Under the pieces are notes generated by a model that had not been told where the DNA came from, did no database searches, and was given only the letters and a program-made list of their open reading frames with translations. Shown piece by piece: positions 7,821-16,260 of a stretch of 49,193 nt of DNA. Each line of letters starts with the position of its first letter. Position 1 is the stretch's first letter. Origin of the DNA: an uncultured Clostridia bacterium (GTDB lineage: Bacteria; Bacillota; Clostridia; Christensenellales; Borkfalkiaceae); assembly GCA_947589385.1 (NCBI GenBank), contig CANPZW010000011.1:1-49193 (forward strand), in the 5' to 3' direction. Position numbers and translations under genes: made by a program.

Positions 7821-8405
7821 TCACTCATTATTTGCGGTACTTTTGGGCGGGTCGTTCAGCATAACGCTCATACCCCTCTTTTGCATATTCGCAACCGCGA
7901 CGTACAGCGGAATCCCCAGCCCGTAAACCCACAGCGCCTGCGTCGCGCAAAGCGAAGCGAAATACGCAAAATACGCCACCTGCACAGTAGCAAAGCCTTC
8001 GCTGCCGCCGGGACATAAAAATACTATGATGACGGGAATCAGCACGGCGTTTACGATAACGGGAAAAATCCCGCCCACGCCCATTCTCAAAGCATGGTTT
8101 TTGAAAACCCGACCGACGGCATAGGTCAGCAACGCCGCGATAAGCGTAGCCGCGCCGCCTATCGGCACGTCATATATAATGAACGGCGAGGCGAGATTCG
8201 CAAGCATGCAGCCTATCCAAAGCGCGGGCACTGCTTCGGGAAAGAACAGCGGCAGAACCGTAAGCGCCTCTGCGGGGCGGATTTCGATAAATCCGCTGTA
8301 AGCTATCGCCCCGAAGGCGTAGGTAAGCGCGACGTACAGCGCGGCGATTACTCCCGCGCGGCACAGCCGCTTGGTGGTGAAAAGATTTTTTATTTTTTCC
8401 TTCAT
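7821..8405 (-). CDS. queT: QueT-family queuosine-precursor transporter
   Basis: A 194-residue membrane protein with about five hydrophobic segments. The QueT (formerly DUF988) signature is clear: IEIRPAEALTVLPLFFPEAVP near residues 41-61, followed by WIGCMLANLASP. The family is the substrate-binding (S) component of ECF transporters for preQ1/queuosine precursors, working with shared ECF energizing subunits encoded elsewhere. A candidate preQ1-I riboswitch upstream supports the substrate. There is no clear Shine-Dalgarno before the ATG, so translation may depend on leader structure. Confidence 0.9.
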   Translation of the reverse strand: MKEKIKNLFTTKRLCRAGVIAALYVALTYAFGAIAYSGFIEIRPAEALTVLPLFFPEAVPALWIGCMLANLASPFIIYDVPIGGAATLIAALLTYAVGRVFKNHALRMGVGGIFPVIVNAVLIPVIIVFLCPGGSEGFATVQVAYFAYFASLCATQALWVYGLGIPLYVAVANMQKRGMSVMLNDPPKSTANNE

Positions 8406-8431
8406 ATGTTTTTCGCGGCGGCTACAATTAA

Positions 8432-8459
8432 AGCGCCCTCCCCGAAAGGAGAGGGCGCC
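8432..8459 (-). terminator. Hairpin in the queT leader, possible riboswitch expression platform
   Basis: On the minus strand, GCGCCCTCTCC-TTTC-GGGGAGGGCGC is followed by TTTAATT. It lies between the preQ1-I candidate and the queT start, where a regulated terminator would be. The T-run is weak, so it could also be a plain structural hairpin. Confidence 0.5.
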
Positions 8460-8478
8460 GTTTGTGCCGTATCGCTGC

Positions 8479-8520
8479 TCCTCGGTTTTTTTATAGGTGT
8501 GTTTATCCGAAAACCACCTG
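8479..8520 (-). promoter_or_regulatory. Candidate preQ1-I riboswitch controlling queT
   Basis: Read on the minus strand, P1 is AGGTG/CACCT and its loop contains TCGG. Directly after P1 comes the A-rich strand ATAAAAAAA, then CCGA, which can pair with loop TCGG. This is the H-type pseudoknot of preQ1-I aptamers, with the typical ACACC...ATAAAAAA block. The loop is a few bases longer than in Bacillus queC-type examples. It ends about 75 nt before the queT start. Confidence 0.62.
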
Positions 8521-8622
8521 TATTAAGCGAACACGCAGAATAAGCGCGCACGCCCTTTTTTATTTTACGAACAAGAAAACTGTTCCCGAACCGTAAACAA
8601 CGGGATTTTTAAGCCCTCGTTA

Positions 8623-9504
8623 TCAGTCCTCTTTGTTCTCTTCGGGATTTTGCCCTTCCACGGGCGCGTCCTTTACGCCGCTGTTGCCGAGATATGTGCC
8701 GAAGTAGATTTCCTTCTTGCCGCGCTTAGCTCCGCCCGCGGGCTTGGAATTTCTGTCGTCCCTGCGGCGTCCGCGTTCACGCCTGTCGCCGCGCTTTTCC
8801 GACCTAGCGCCTCTGTCGCGCCTGTCATCCCTGCGGCCACGTTTATCGTTCCTCTCGCCGTAGCGGAGAGGGCGTTCGCCCTGTTTGAGATTATTGGGAA
8901 TTATAACGACGTACCGCGAAGGCTCCCTGCCCTCGGAGGACGTCTTTACTTCCTCACTGTTCAGAAGCGCGGAATGGATAATGCGCCTTTCGTAGGGGTT
9001 CATGGGTTCGAGAGTAACCTTTCTGCCCGTTTCAACCGCCTTTTGCGCCACTTTTGCGGCAAGAGCGACAAGCGCTTCTTCGCGCTGGCTGCGGTAGTTT
9101 TCGCAATCCACAACCACTTTTATATACTTTTCCCTGCCGATATTGGCTACTGCGCCAGCCATGCATTGAATGGCGTCCAGCACGTCCCCGCGCTTTCCTA
9201 TTACCCGCGCGCTGTTCTCCGTTTTGATATTCAGCTTTATGCAGTCCTCGGCGCTTTCGACTTCACATTCCGCCTCTACGCCGAGAATTTTCAAAAGTCC
9301 ATCGATAAATTCCGCGGCGCGTGCGCCGTCAGACTTCTTTTCCTTTGCGGTAATTTTCCACTTCGTGGAACCGAAAAGCTTCTTTTTGCCTTCTTCGAGG
9401 ACGGTTATTTCCAACTCCTCGCGGGGCAACGCCAGGGCGCACATAGCGTTGTTTATCGCCTCGTCAAGCGTTTTCCCCAAAAATTCTTTGTTCTCTTCCA
9501 TCAT
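8623..9504 (-). CDS. jag: Jag/KhpB RNA-binding protein with Arg-rich tail
   Basis: A 293-residue protein with the Jag architecture: N-terminal Jag domain (LGKTLDEAINNA..., ending KKLFGS), a KH domain with the GXXG loop as GKRG near residue 102, and an R3H domain (NPYERRIIHSALL...GREPSRYVVI). Instead of ending there it continues with about 50 residues dominated by Arg, Asp and Gly (residues ~213-262), then an acidic end. It binds RNA and is linked to cell-envelope and division control. Its ATG overlaps the yidC stop (ATGA), so the two are translationally coupled. Confidence 0.95.
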   Translation of the reverse strand: MMEENKEFLGKTLDEAINNAMCALALPREELEITVLEEGKKKLFGSTKWKITAKEKKSDGARAAEFIDGLLKILGVEAECEVESAEDCIKLNIKTENSARVIGKRGDVLDAIQCMAGAVANIGREKYIKVVVDCENYRSQREEALVALAAKVAQKAVETGRKVTLEPMNPYERRIIHSALLNSEEVKTSSEGREPSRYVVIIPNNLKQGERPLRYGERNDKRGRRDDRRDRGARSEKRGDRRERGRRRDDRNSKPAGGAKRGKKEIYFGTYLGNSGVKDAPVEGQNPEENKED

Positions 9505-10865
9505 TTTAACCTCTTTCTTCCGGCGCGTCCGGCGGCTTTGTTCAACGCCTGTTTTTCCAAATCGTCGTCGAAGCGTACCGACACCACTTTATTTATTATC
9601 AGCGTCGAGATAAGACTGTAAATTGTGTTCACTATCATATAAATAGAAAACGCCGCGCTGTACATGAAGGAGAAGAAACCGAATATTATCGGCATCATAA
9701 CCATCATCACTTTATTCGTAGTTGCGGCTTGTCCGTCCACCGTGCTCAATTCGTTCGCCGCCTTTTGCGAGCGCATCATTATGAACTGTTGCAGGAACAT
9801 CAGCCCTATCGCCAACACTATTAAAACGAAATATCCGTTATAGGTATTTTTTTCTTCTTGAAGGTTATAGGTAACCTCGTTATAGCTCTCCTCATAGTTT
9901 GCGTCTATCGAGCCCGCCGCGCGGGAAATAGCGGAACGGAAGCCCGAGAACGAAGGCACTTCCTTATTCAACATCGAGTCGGGATACCATACGTTGCCTA
10001 TCCACCAATTTGCCGCGGGGAAGGAAGTTTCGGCGCTGTGCGCATGATAATAATCCGCAGCCGCCTGCCTTGCGCCTATGCGTACGTAATCCTTTACAAA
10101 GGCGTTCTTTTCCACCTCGTTTAAAGACGACCAGTTTTGGGGAAGTTCCTCAACGCCCGAAAGCCCCGCATAGTATTCCCCGAATTTTGCGTAATCGACG
10201 TAATATCCGTATATTTCCACGGGTTCGCCGTTTATATCGTTGAACCCGCCTATGTAATTGCCATCGCCGTCTTTCGCCCGTATTAAATCGGTCGTGGGCA
10301 CGGGATTGTTCAGCCCGTCCTCCACCGCCGCAATCAAAAACAGCGAATTATCGCTTTCGTCGCCGTCCGAAGTAAGCACGTACTCCTGCACGGCAAGACT
10401 GTATTTGACGGTCATCTGGTTATAGGAATTAAGATTTGCGTACTGCGAGTACTGTGAAAACGACGAGAACACGACCATGAATATGATAAGCGAAATCAAA
10501 GTCGGCAGGCAAGCCCCCAAGGGGTTATAGCCGTGCGCGCGCTGCAATTCCATAACCTTTTGGTTATACATATTCTTGTCGTTGGCGTACTGCTTTTGCA
10601 GTTTTTCCATGTCCTCGCGCATGCTGCCCATAAGCAGGGATTGCTTTTTCATCTTCACCCTCGAATATACGTCGAGGGGCAGGACGAGAGTTTTAAGCGC
10701 CAACGTAAATACGATAGCGCCCAGCGCTATCGCCCCGGGCATACCCGAAAACAAATCGAATATCCATTTTATGACGTAGCCTATCCATTTCAGTTCGACG
10801 GCGCCTATGCCGTCAACCGCCACGTCTATTATGTTTTGCCCTGCAAGCAAATTGAAAAATCCCAT
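9501..10865 (-). CDS. yidC: Membrane protein insertase YidC (SpoIIIJ type), enlarged extracellular loop
   Basis: A 454-residue Oxa1/YidC insertase. The hydrophilic-groove arginine is Arg69 in LPLDVYSRVKMKK, followed by the cytoplasmic coiled hairpin (REDMEKLQKQYANDKNMYNQKVMELQ) and HGYNPLGACLPTLISLIIF. The last three helices are recognisable from about residue 340 (FVLIVLAIGLMFLQQF; PIIFGFFSFMYSAAFSIYM). Between the second and third conserved helices lie about 170 residues of polar sequence predicted outside the cell, much longer than in typical Bacillota YidC of ~260 residues. It sits downstream of rpmH-rnpA-yidD and overlaps jag. Confidence 0.96.
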   Translation of the reverse strand: MGFFNLLAGQNIIDVAVDGIGAVELKWIGYVIKWIFDLFSGMPGAIALGAIVFTLALKTLVLPLDVYSRVKMKKQSLLMGSMREDMEKLQKQYANDKNMYNQKVMELQRAHGYNPLGACLPTLISLIIFMVVFSSFSQYSQYANLNSYNQMTVKYSLAVQEYVLTSDGDESDNSLFLIAAVEDGLNNPVPTTDLIRAKDGDGNYIGGFNDINGEPVEIYGYYVDYAKFGEYYAGLSGVEELPQNWSSLNEVEKNAFVKDYVRIGARQAAADYYHAHSAETSFPAANWWIGNVWYPDSMLNKEVPSFSGFRSAISRAAGSIDANYEESYNEVTYNLQEEKNTYNGYFVLIVLAIGLMFLQQFIMMRSQKAANELSTVDGQAATTNKVMMVMMPIIFGFFSFMYSAAFSIYMIVNTIYSLISTLIINKVVSVRFDDDLEKQALNKAAGRAGRKRLK

Positions 10866-10903
10866 AAATTTTACTTCTAAATTCCGTTGCCGGCGTATTC
10901 AAA

Positions 10904-11188
10904 TCACAAAACCCACTTCATTTTGAATTTCTCGGGCGGAGGGTCGTACCCGCCTTTTGAAAAGGGGTTGCAGCGGATTATCCGCCATAATCCCGCAAGA
11001 ATACCGAGTATCACTCCCCTGTTGTTTATCGCCTGCAAAGTGTATTCCGAGCAAGTGGGCTTGTACATACAGGTATGGCGGGAAAGGCGCTTCTGATAAA
11101 AAACTATAAGCCGCATAGCGCCCATTTTGAATACGGGCTTTAAATATTTCCTTTTAAAGTCCCTCAGCCTTTGGGTGAATTTTCGCAT
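10904..11188 (-). CDS. yidD: Membrane protein insertion efficiency factor YidD
   Basis: A 94-residue member of the YidD family. The conserved core YQKRLSRHTCMYKPTCSEYTLQAI is followed by RIIRCNPFSKGGYDPPPE. An N-terminal amphipathic stretch (RLRDFKRKYLKPVFKMGAMRL) fits a peripheral membrane protein assisting YidC. Its start overlaps the rnpA 3' end by 25 nt and yidC begins 38 nt after its stop, so the three form one operon. Confidence 0.96.
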   Translation of the reverse strand: MRKFTQRLRDFKRKYLKPVFKMGAMRLIVFYQKRLSRHTCMYKPTCSEYTLQAINNRGVILGILAGLWRIIRCNPFSKGGYDPPPEKFKMKWVL

Positions 11189-11502
11189 AGGTTGACCTTT
11201 TTAAAGCAGGAAACGACGCTTTTTTCAAAGGTTTTATAGCTGTACTCATCCGCCGTTTTGGGCATAAGTATCACAGAATAATTCCTATTGAGAATGTGGG
11301 AATTTTTTCTGAAAACTTCCCGGAGAAGCCTTTTTATGCGGTTGCGCACCACGGCTTTGCCGTGCTTTTTGGAAACGGCTATCCCCATATACATCTCCCC
11401 CGAGGGAATGTATATCAACGTAAGAGACGGGGAAAAAATTCTTTTCCCCCTTTTGAACAGCTTAGAAAATTCGTTATTTTTCTTTATCCTGTAATAATTC
11501 AA
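11164..11502 (-). CDS. rnpA: Ribonuclease P protein component
   Basis: A 112-residue RnpA, the protein subunit that helps the RNase P ribozyme trim 5' leaders of pre-tRNA. The start MNYYRIKKNNEFSKLFKRGKR and the RNR signature VVRNRIKRLLREVFR (about residues 51-65) are diagnostic. The start codon is TTG, one base after the rpmH stop, giving tight coupling. No strong Shine-Dalgarno is visible. Confidence 0.96.
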   Translation of the reverse strand: MNYYRIKKNNEFSKLFKRGKRIFSPSLTLIYIPSGEMYMGIAVSKKHGKAVVRNRIKRLLREVFRKNSHILNRNYSVILMPKTADEYSYKTFEKSVVSCFKKVNLCENSPKG

Positions 11503-11503
11503 T

Positions 11504-11638
11504 TTACGCTGTAAGCTTCTTTCTGCCCTTGTTTCTTCTTCTTTTGAGAACCTTTCTTCCCGCAGTGGAAGCCATTCTCTTTCTGAATCCGTGAACTTTG
11601 CTTCTCTGTCTCTTTTTGGGCTGGTATGTCCTTTTCAT
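11504..11638 (-). CDS. rpmH: 50S ribosomal protein L34
   Basis: A 44-residue, very basic protein beginning [20 protein letters not shown] and ending [12 protein letters not shown], the near-invariant L34 sequence. AAGGAG precedes the ATG at 11638. It heads the leftward rpmH-rnpA-yidD-yidC-jag cluster. dnaN lies upstream in the same orientation, whereas most bacteria have a divergent dnaA in that position. Confidence 0.98.
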   Translation of the reverse strand: MKRTYQPKKRQRSKVHGFRKRMASTAGRKVLKRRRNKGRKKLTA

Positions 11639-11732
11639 GATTTTCTCCTTAAAAATTTATGCTGTATTGCCGAGTTTTAAAGCGCCTTCAAGGCGCACAC
11701 GTGCATTATTATATGAATAAATAAAATCAAAG

Positions 11733-12839
11733 TCAAGCGTTATTGCCCGTGCGTACGGGTAAAATCAGATACAAAGCGTCTTTATTTTTTGCGTTTTGGC
11801 AGATAAAGGGCTGTACCTGGTTATTGAACGAAAGCACTATTTCCTGTTCGTCCAGAGCGTTTACGGCGTCTATTATGAACTTGGAATTCATGGCTATCCT
11901 CACGTCCTTGCCCTCTATCTCCGCCTTGACGGGTTCCTGCACGTTGCCTATTTCCGAAGCGGAGGAAATTTCCACAGTATCGCCTGCTATGTCGAAAATT
12001 ATGAGGCTGTTTTTATCCCCCCTGACGAGGATTGCCGCACGCTCAATGGAAGATTTAAGCTTGTCCTTATCCACCTTTACTTCGGTTATGAATGATTTGG
12101 GTATAATGTTTTCCTTTCTTATAAAGTCGCCGCCGTAGAGACGGGAAGTAAGAACCGTGTTGTCGGAAGATACGAGTATCATTCCCTTCTGCACGAAAAT
12201 TTCGGTTTCTTCTTCGCCGTCGGGGAGCATTTTGTCTATTTCGTTAAGCGTCCTTGCGGGGCAAACTATCTCCATATTCCCCGTCGATGAAAGGACTTTG
12301 CCGTTTATTGTGGCAAGGCGGAAACCGTCCAAAGCGGTTACGCAGAGGTCGTCGCCGTTAATTACGAATTGGCAGCCTTTCAAAATAGGACGGCTGTCGT
12401 CCGCGGCGCAGCAGAAAGAAGTTGCGGAAATATATCTTTTGAAGTCAGCCGTCTTTAATTTGAAGCTGTTTTCGTTAATTTCAAGGTCTATCTTGGGAAA
12501 ATCATCCGCGGAAAGCGCCTGCATGCTCGTTTGGCTGTCGGCATATTTTATATCCAGCCTTCTGCCTTCCGAAGACAGAACTATCTGCACGTCTTCGAGC
12601 TTTTTTATGAAATCCGCGAAAAATTTCCCGGGCACGCAGAGCTCGCCCTCTTCGAAAACTTCGGCGGAAATCGTCTTGATAATCGAAATTTCTCCGTCGG
12701 TGGCAGACAGCGTCAAGCCGTCGTTTTTTGCCGAAAGCTTGATACATTCCAAAACGGGAACCGTAGTTCTCGACGAGCACGCCTTAATAACTTTCATTAT
12801 GGCTTCCGATAAAACTATTCCTTCGCACAGACATTTCAT
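11733..12839 (-). CDS. dnaN: DNA polymerase III beta subunit (sliding clamp)
   Basis: A 368-residue three-domain clamp. Typical elements are TTVPVLECIKLSAKNDGLTLSATD near the start, the central RPILKGCQFVINGDDLCVTALDGFRLA, and the closing LYLILPVRT. It forms the dimeric ring that tethers polymerase and other partners to DNA. A GAGG lies upstream of the ATG. It is not preceded by dnaA: its 5' side faces 400 bp of non-coding DNA and then rsmG in the opposite direction. Confidence 0.97.
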   Translation of the reverse strand: MKCLCEGIVLSEAIMKVIKACSSRTTVPVLECIKLSAKNDGLTLSATDGEISIIKTISAEVFEEGELCVPGKFFADFIKKLEDVQIVLSSEGRRLDIKYADSQTSMQALSADDFPKIDLEINENSFKLKTADFKRYISATSFCCAADDSRPILKGCQFVINGDDLCVTALDGFRLATINGKVLSSTGNMEIVCPARTLNEIDKMLPDGEEETEIFVQKGMILVSSDNTVLTSRLYGGDFIRKENIIPKSFITEVKVDKDKLKSSIERAAILVRGDKNSLIIFDIAGDTVEISSASEIGNVQEPVKAEIEGKDVRIAMNSKFIIDAVNALDEQEIVLSFNNQVQPFICQNAKNKDALYLILPVRTGNNA

Positions 12840-13204
12840 AAAAAACCTCTTTCAAGCCCTTTGTGGCTGTAATTTACTTTGTTTATTTTTATTTAATGAA
12901 TTTATTTAGTGTTAGTAATAATAAAGGCGGTGGAATTGTGGTCAACTTTTCCGCCGTTTTAGAAATCTGACTATATAATAGCAAAAAAGCTTGAAAATTG
13001 CAACCGAATAACAATATTTCTATCGACAATTTAGGTGAAATTTTTGGTGAATTTGTTGTTGATAAATTGTGGATTGTCGGATAAGTTATTTGAAGGTTTG
13101 TTATTCGGCTGTTGAAAAAAACCGAAAAAGAATTTGTTCCGAAGTTTAAAATAAAATCAAACGGGGTTATCGACAGTTTTTTGTGGATTGTGGAATTATA
13201 AATG
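12840..13204. other. Non-coding region between dnaN and rsmG
   Basis: AT-rich DNA with no gene. TTGACC (12945-12940, minus) followed by TATTAT (12923-12918) is a possible dnaN promoter. Two near-matches to a reversed DnaA box, TGTGGATTG, lie at 13068-13076 and 13182-13190, so it may be a secondary DnaA-binding region. Confidence 0.45.
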
Positions 13205-13233
13205 TTGAAAATGTGAAGATTTTCTGGTATAAT
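13205..13233 (+). promoter_or_regulatory. Promoter of rsmG, predicted to start at the ATG
   Basis: TTGAAA (13205-13210), a 17-bp spacer, then an extended -10, TGGTATAAT (TATAAT at 13228-13233). The ATG begins at 13240, seven bases past the -10, which is where transcription should start. Confidence 0.75.
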
Positions 13234-13239
13234 AAAGCT

Positions 13240-13920
13240 ATGGATACGGCGCGCCTTTACGGACTCATAAACGAAAAATATTCCGGGCAGTTTAATCTTT
13301 TTAAAAATCTGTTGCAGGAATACAACAAAATGTACAATCTAACTGCGGTTTGCGACGACGAAGGGATTTTTTATAAGCATTTTCTCGACAGTATTGCGGG
13401 TGAAGAATTTTTCGGCAAGGGAGCAAATGTTGCCGAAATAGGTTCGGGCGGAGGATTTCCTTCCATACCCCTTAAAATAATACGCGGAGATTTAAAATTT
13501 ACTCTTATAGAGAGCACGGGAAAGAAATGTAACTTTCTGAACGTCGTTTCGGATAAATTGGGTTTTAAGGACGTTACCGTTAAAAATATCAGGGCGGAGG
13601 ACGGCGCGCGCAACCTGTCTTTGCGCGAAAAATTCGATGTAAGCTGCGCGCGCGCCGTGGCATCGCTGAATACCCTCTGCGAATATTGCCTGCCCTATGT
13701 AAAGACGGGCGGAAAATTCATCGCATATAAGGGCGACTGCGACGAAGAAATCAAAGCCGCTTCGAATGCGATAAAAATTTTGGGCGGTAAAATAGAGGAT
13801 ATTGTCCGTTACGAGCTTGAAAATTGCGGGAAGCGCACTCTTGTTATAATAAAAAAGGTAAGCGCTACCCCCAAAGTCTATCCGCGTGGCAACGGAAAAG
13901 AACGCAAACAGCCCCTGTGA
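13240..13920 (+). CDS. rsmG: 16S rRNA (guanine527-N7)-methyltransferase RsmG
   Basis: A 226-residue protein with the RsmG SAM-binding motif VAEIGSGGGFPSIPLKI. The family region YNLTAVCDDEGIFYKHFLDS precedes it, and SCARAVASLNTLCEYCLPYVKTGG follows. It methylates G527 of 16S rRNA. The homologous region begins at ATG 13240. An in-frame ATG at 13183 would add unmatched residues upstream of the promoter. No Shine-Dalgarno exists, and the strong promoter would start RNA on the ATG itself, so it is probably leaderless. rsmG normally sits beside parA-parB, which here are 6.5 kb away beyond the origin. Confidence 0.96.
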   Translation: MDTARLYGLINEKYSGQFNLFKNLLQEYNKMYNLTAVCDDEGIFYKHFLDSIAGEEFFGKGANVAEIGSGGGFPSIPLKIIRGDLKFTLIESTGKKCNFLNVVSDKLGFKDVTVKNIRAEDGARNLSLREKFDVSCARAVASLNTLCEYCLPYVKTGGKFIAYKGDCDEEIKAASNAIKILGGKIEDIVRYELENCGKRTLVIIKKVSATPKVYPRGNGKERKQPL

Positions 13921-14168
13921 TAACCAATTACCGTTCTGATTTATCACCGTGATTGTCTAAGTTTTGCTTATACAAAAGAATTTTAACTTTTGTCAAAATT
14001 TCCTTGACTATTTCTCTCTGCTGACGCCTAAGCTTCTTGACTGTATATTATGTTGGTTTCAACTTCATTGCGTATATCCCGCCTTACTCCCGCGCTCTAT
14101 CCATACCTATGCTCTGACCGAGGCGCGGAGGGTATCTATTAAACCAAATCCCATATTTAAGGTGAAAA

Positions 14169-14615
14169 ATGACTTCTTCCTGCGCCTTTACGGGTCACAG
14201 AGTTTTAAAAGACCTCGATTATGCTCTGCTTGACCGGGTGATTGTGAATTTAATCAAAAACGGTTGCACCCGGTTTTATTGCGGCATGGCGCGCGGTTTT
14301 GACCTTGCCGCCGCCGAAAGTCTGCTTATGCTCAAACGTGAATATAATGCGGAGCTTGTGGCTTGTATTCCTTGCGAACGCCAGAGCGACGGCTATTCCC
14401 GCGCCGATAAAGCGCGCTACGACAGGATTCTCGAAAATTGTTCGGAAGTTATATGTCTTTCCGAAGATTATTACGAGGGCTGTATGCACGTCCGCGACAG
14501 GTTTATGGTGGATAATTCCGACGCCGTAATTTGTTATTTGCGCCGCAAGTCGGGGGGAACGTATTACACCGTTCGTTACGCCGAAAAGGCTGGCAAAAAA
14601 ATTATAGGGCTGTAA
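14169..14615 (+). CDS. SLOG-superfamily protein, YpsA/DUF1273 type
   Basis: A 148-residue protein starting SCAFTGHRVLKDLDY, with YCGMARGFDLAAAESLL, then VACIPCERQSDGYSRADKARYDRIL and a C-terminal GGTYYTVRYAEKAGKKIIGL. These are the Rossmann-like nucleotide-binding motifs of YpsA-type SLOG proteins, thought to sense nucleotide-derived ligands. The true role is unknown. AAGGTG precedes the ATG. The preceding 13,921-14,168 contains no gene I can support. Confidence 0.88.
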   Translation: MTSSCAFTGHRVLKDLDYALLDRVIVNLIKNGCTRFYCGMARGFDLAAAESLLMLKREYNAELVACIPCERQSDGYSRADKARYDRILENCSEVICLSEDYYEGCMHVRDRFMVDNSDAVICYLRRKSGGTYYTVRYAEKAGKKIIGL

Positions 14616-14647
14616 CGCCCATAAAATATATTATTTAAAGGTAGTTT

Positions 14648-16144
14648 ATGAAAGTTAAAAAATTATGTTTACCGGTGCTTGTGATGGGGGCGGTTTTTGC
14701 ATTTTCTGGGTGCACCCCCAAGGAAGAACTCAGCCCAAACGGCTCAGCACCCACTCCCCCTTCGGTTTCCGTGCCGGATGAACCTTCAAAAAACGGAAGC
14801 CGCAAAACCTTTGAAAATTTTTCTGCCGACGCGGAAAAAAGCGCGCAAACGGTTGAACTTGCAAAGAGCCTTGCCTTGGGCGGCGAAGAGCCTTTAAGCT
14901 GCAAAATTTTTGTATGCGGCAGCCAATACAAGTTGAATAGCGTGATTATCTACGCCACGGTTAAAGAGAGCGGAACAGGTCGCGCGCTTAAAAAATTTGT
15001 TGTTTCTCCCCGCGCCGACCTATATTTCGACGATATTCTCGGCGGAAACTTGCCGCAGTCGGAGGGCTTTTCCCTCTCCGCCGATAAAATTTTCGGGTTT
15101 GACGCCGAACAAAACTTTATAAAACAAGATTTGGCAATCGCCCTGTTTGAAGCCGCGGGGGCAGGCAGTCAAAGCGTAAAACTTTTCAATCTTGTAAATG
15201 ACGAAGAAAACATTAAAGTTTATCAAATTTTGGTTGAAAGCGAACACGGTTATACTGTAAACCAGATTTCAGTCGAAGTTCAGGAGAACGGCGATGAAGC
15301 GGTTATTGAAAGTTTGGCAAACCCTTTAAACTATGAATTGACTGAAATTTCTTCGGAAAACCAACCGGGCGGCGAATATGCTTATAAGGCGTCAGATAAA
15401 AACTATACGTTGGAGAAATTTGAGGAATCGGATTTACCTCCTGTACCGCCTGTTGAACAAGATACCTATGTTGGAACATTTGAAAATCTTATTGACAAGC
15501 ACTTTGAAGAAATGGAAAACCTTTTGAATGAAGACCACTATGAAAATGTATTAGTTAAGAAAATAATGAAAGATTATAGTAATCTCTTGGACAAAGATAA
15601 ATTAGAAGGCAAAGAGTGGACTTTTGGTGTTGACGAAAACAACAATATAAATAAAATTAATTTTATCACTTATTATAATAACAATATGTTGCTTGTATAT
15701 TCTGCTACATTTGACACTCCTTTAAATCTTGAAACAATAAAAGATAAAGATTTTATAAATACTTTTGAAAATAGTTTAAATAAATTAAAATATAATAGAA
15801 TTTATTCATTATCATTTAACCCAACAATTCAAGAAGAGAAAAAAGAACTTACCGACGCAATCTTTGCTATATTGGGCGTTGAAGATACCGGCGCAAGAAG
15901 ATATATTGTAGATAGAGGTTCTTCTGTCGCCGATTCAACTTTAAAAGAAGCAAGAGATTTTCAAGTTGTAGAAATAAACAATTCAAGAATTGTAGAATTT
16001 TATGTGAGAATTAAAGACCCAAATAATAAAAATCCATCATATATTGACCAACTTAACAGTGGAAATTATAAAGTAAATAGTTTCGGTACGAAAGAATATG
16101 AAATAGGCGGGAAGCCGTTTGTAAAAACCGGCGGCGCAGAGTAG
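14648..16144 (+). CDS. Lipoprotein of unknown function with AT-rich 3' half
   Basis: A 498-residue protein with a lipoprotein signal (KKLCLPVLVMGAVFA, lipobox FSGC, Cys22), a Pro/Ser linker, and no family I can name. Codon use changes within the gene. The first ~270 codons resemble the GC-rich neighbours. From about 15,460 to 16,090 the sequence is strongly AT-rich (runs such as AATAAAATTAATTTT), then returns to local composition at the end. This suggests a mosaic or imported segment. The reading frame is intact. It lies 32 nt after the SLOG gene and may be co-transcribed with it. Confidence 0.8.
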   Translation: MKVKKLCLPVLVMGAVFAFSGCTPKEELSPNGSAPTPPSVSVPDEPSKNGSRKTFENFSADAEKSAQTVELAKSLALGGEEPLSCKIFVCGSQYKLNSVIIYATVKESGTGRALKKFVVSPRADLYFDDILGGNLPQSEGFSLSADKIFGFDAEQNFIKQDLAIALFEAAGAGSQSVKLFNLVNDEENIKVYQILVESEHGYTVNQISVEVQENGDEAVIESLANPLNYELTEISSENQPGGEYAYKASDKNYTLEKFEESDLPPVPPVEQDTYVGTFENLIDKHFEEMENLLNEDHYENVLVKKIMKDYSNLLDKDKLEGKEWTFGVDENNNINKINFITYYNNNMLLVYSATFDTPLNLETIKDKDFINTFENSLNKLKYNRIYSLSFNPTIQEEKKELTDAIFAILGVEDTGARRYIVDRGSSVADSTLKEARDFQVVEINNSRIVEFYVRIKDPNNKNPSYIDQLNSGNYKVNSFGTKEYEIGGKPFVKTGGAE

Positions 16145-16162
16145 GCGCCAACCCGAATAACC

Positions 16163-16198
16163 AAATCGGCGCAGGAAAATTTTTCCTGCGCCGATTTT
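16163..16198. terminator. Terminator after the lipoprotein gene
   Basis: Perfect stem with core ATCGGCGCAGGAAAA and its complement, followed by a T-rich tail. Confidence 0.8.
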
Positions 16199-16216
16199 AT
16201 AAGCATTTTAATCAAG

Positions 16217-16251
16217 AGGGCGGCGCAAACAATTTTTGTTTGCGCCGCCCT
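16217..16251. terminator. Second hairpin between convergent genes
   Basis: Stem AGGGCGGCGCAAACA and its complement around a T-rich loop, 20 bp beyond the first hairpin. Confidence 0.65.
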
Positions 16252-16260
16252 GTAATCTTT

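Noticed and set aside
13183-13239. Upstream ATG of rsmG
   Set aside because: It lies within the promoter and a DnaA-box-like site and adds residues with no homology.
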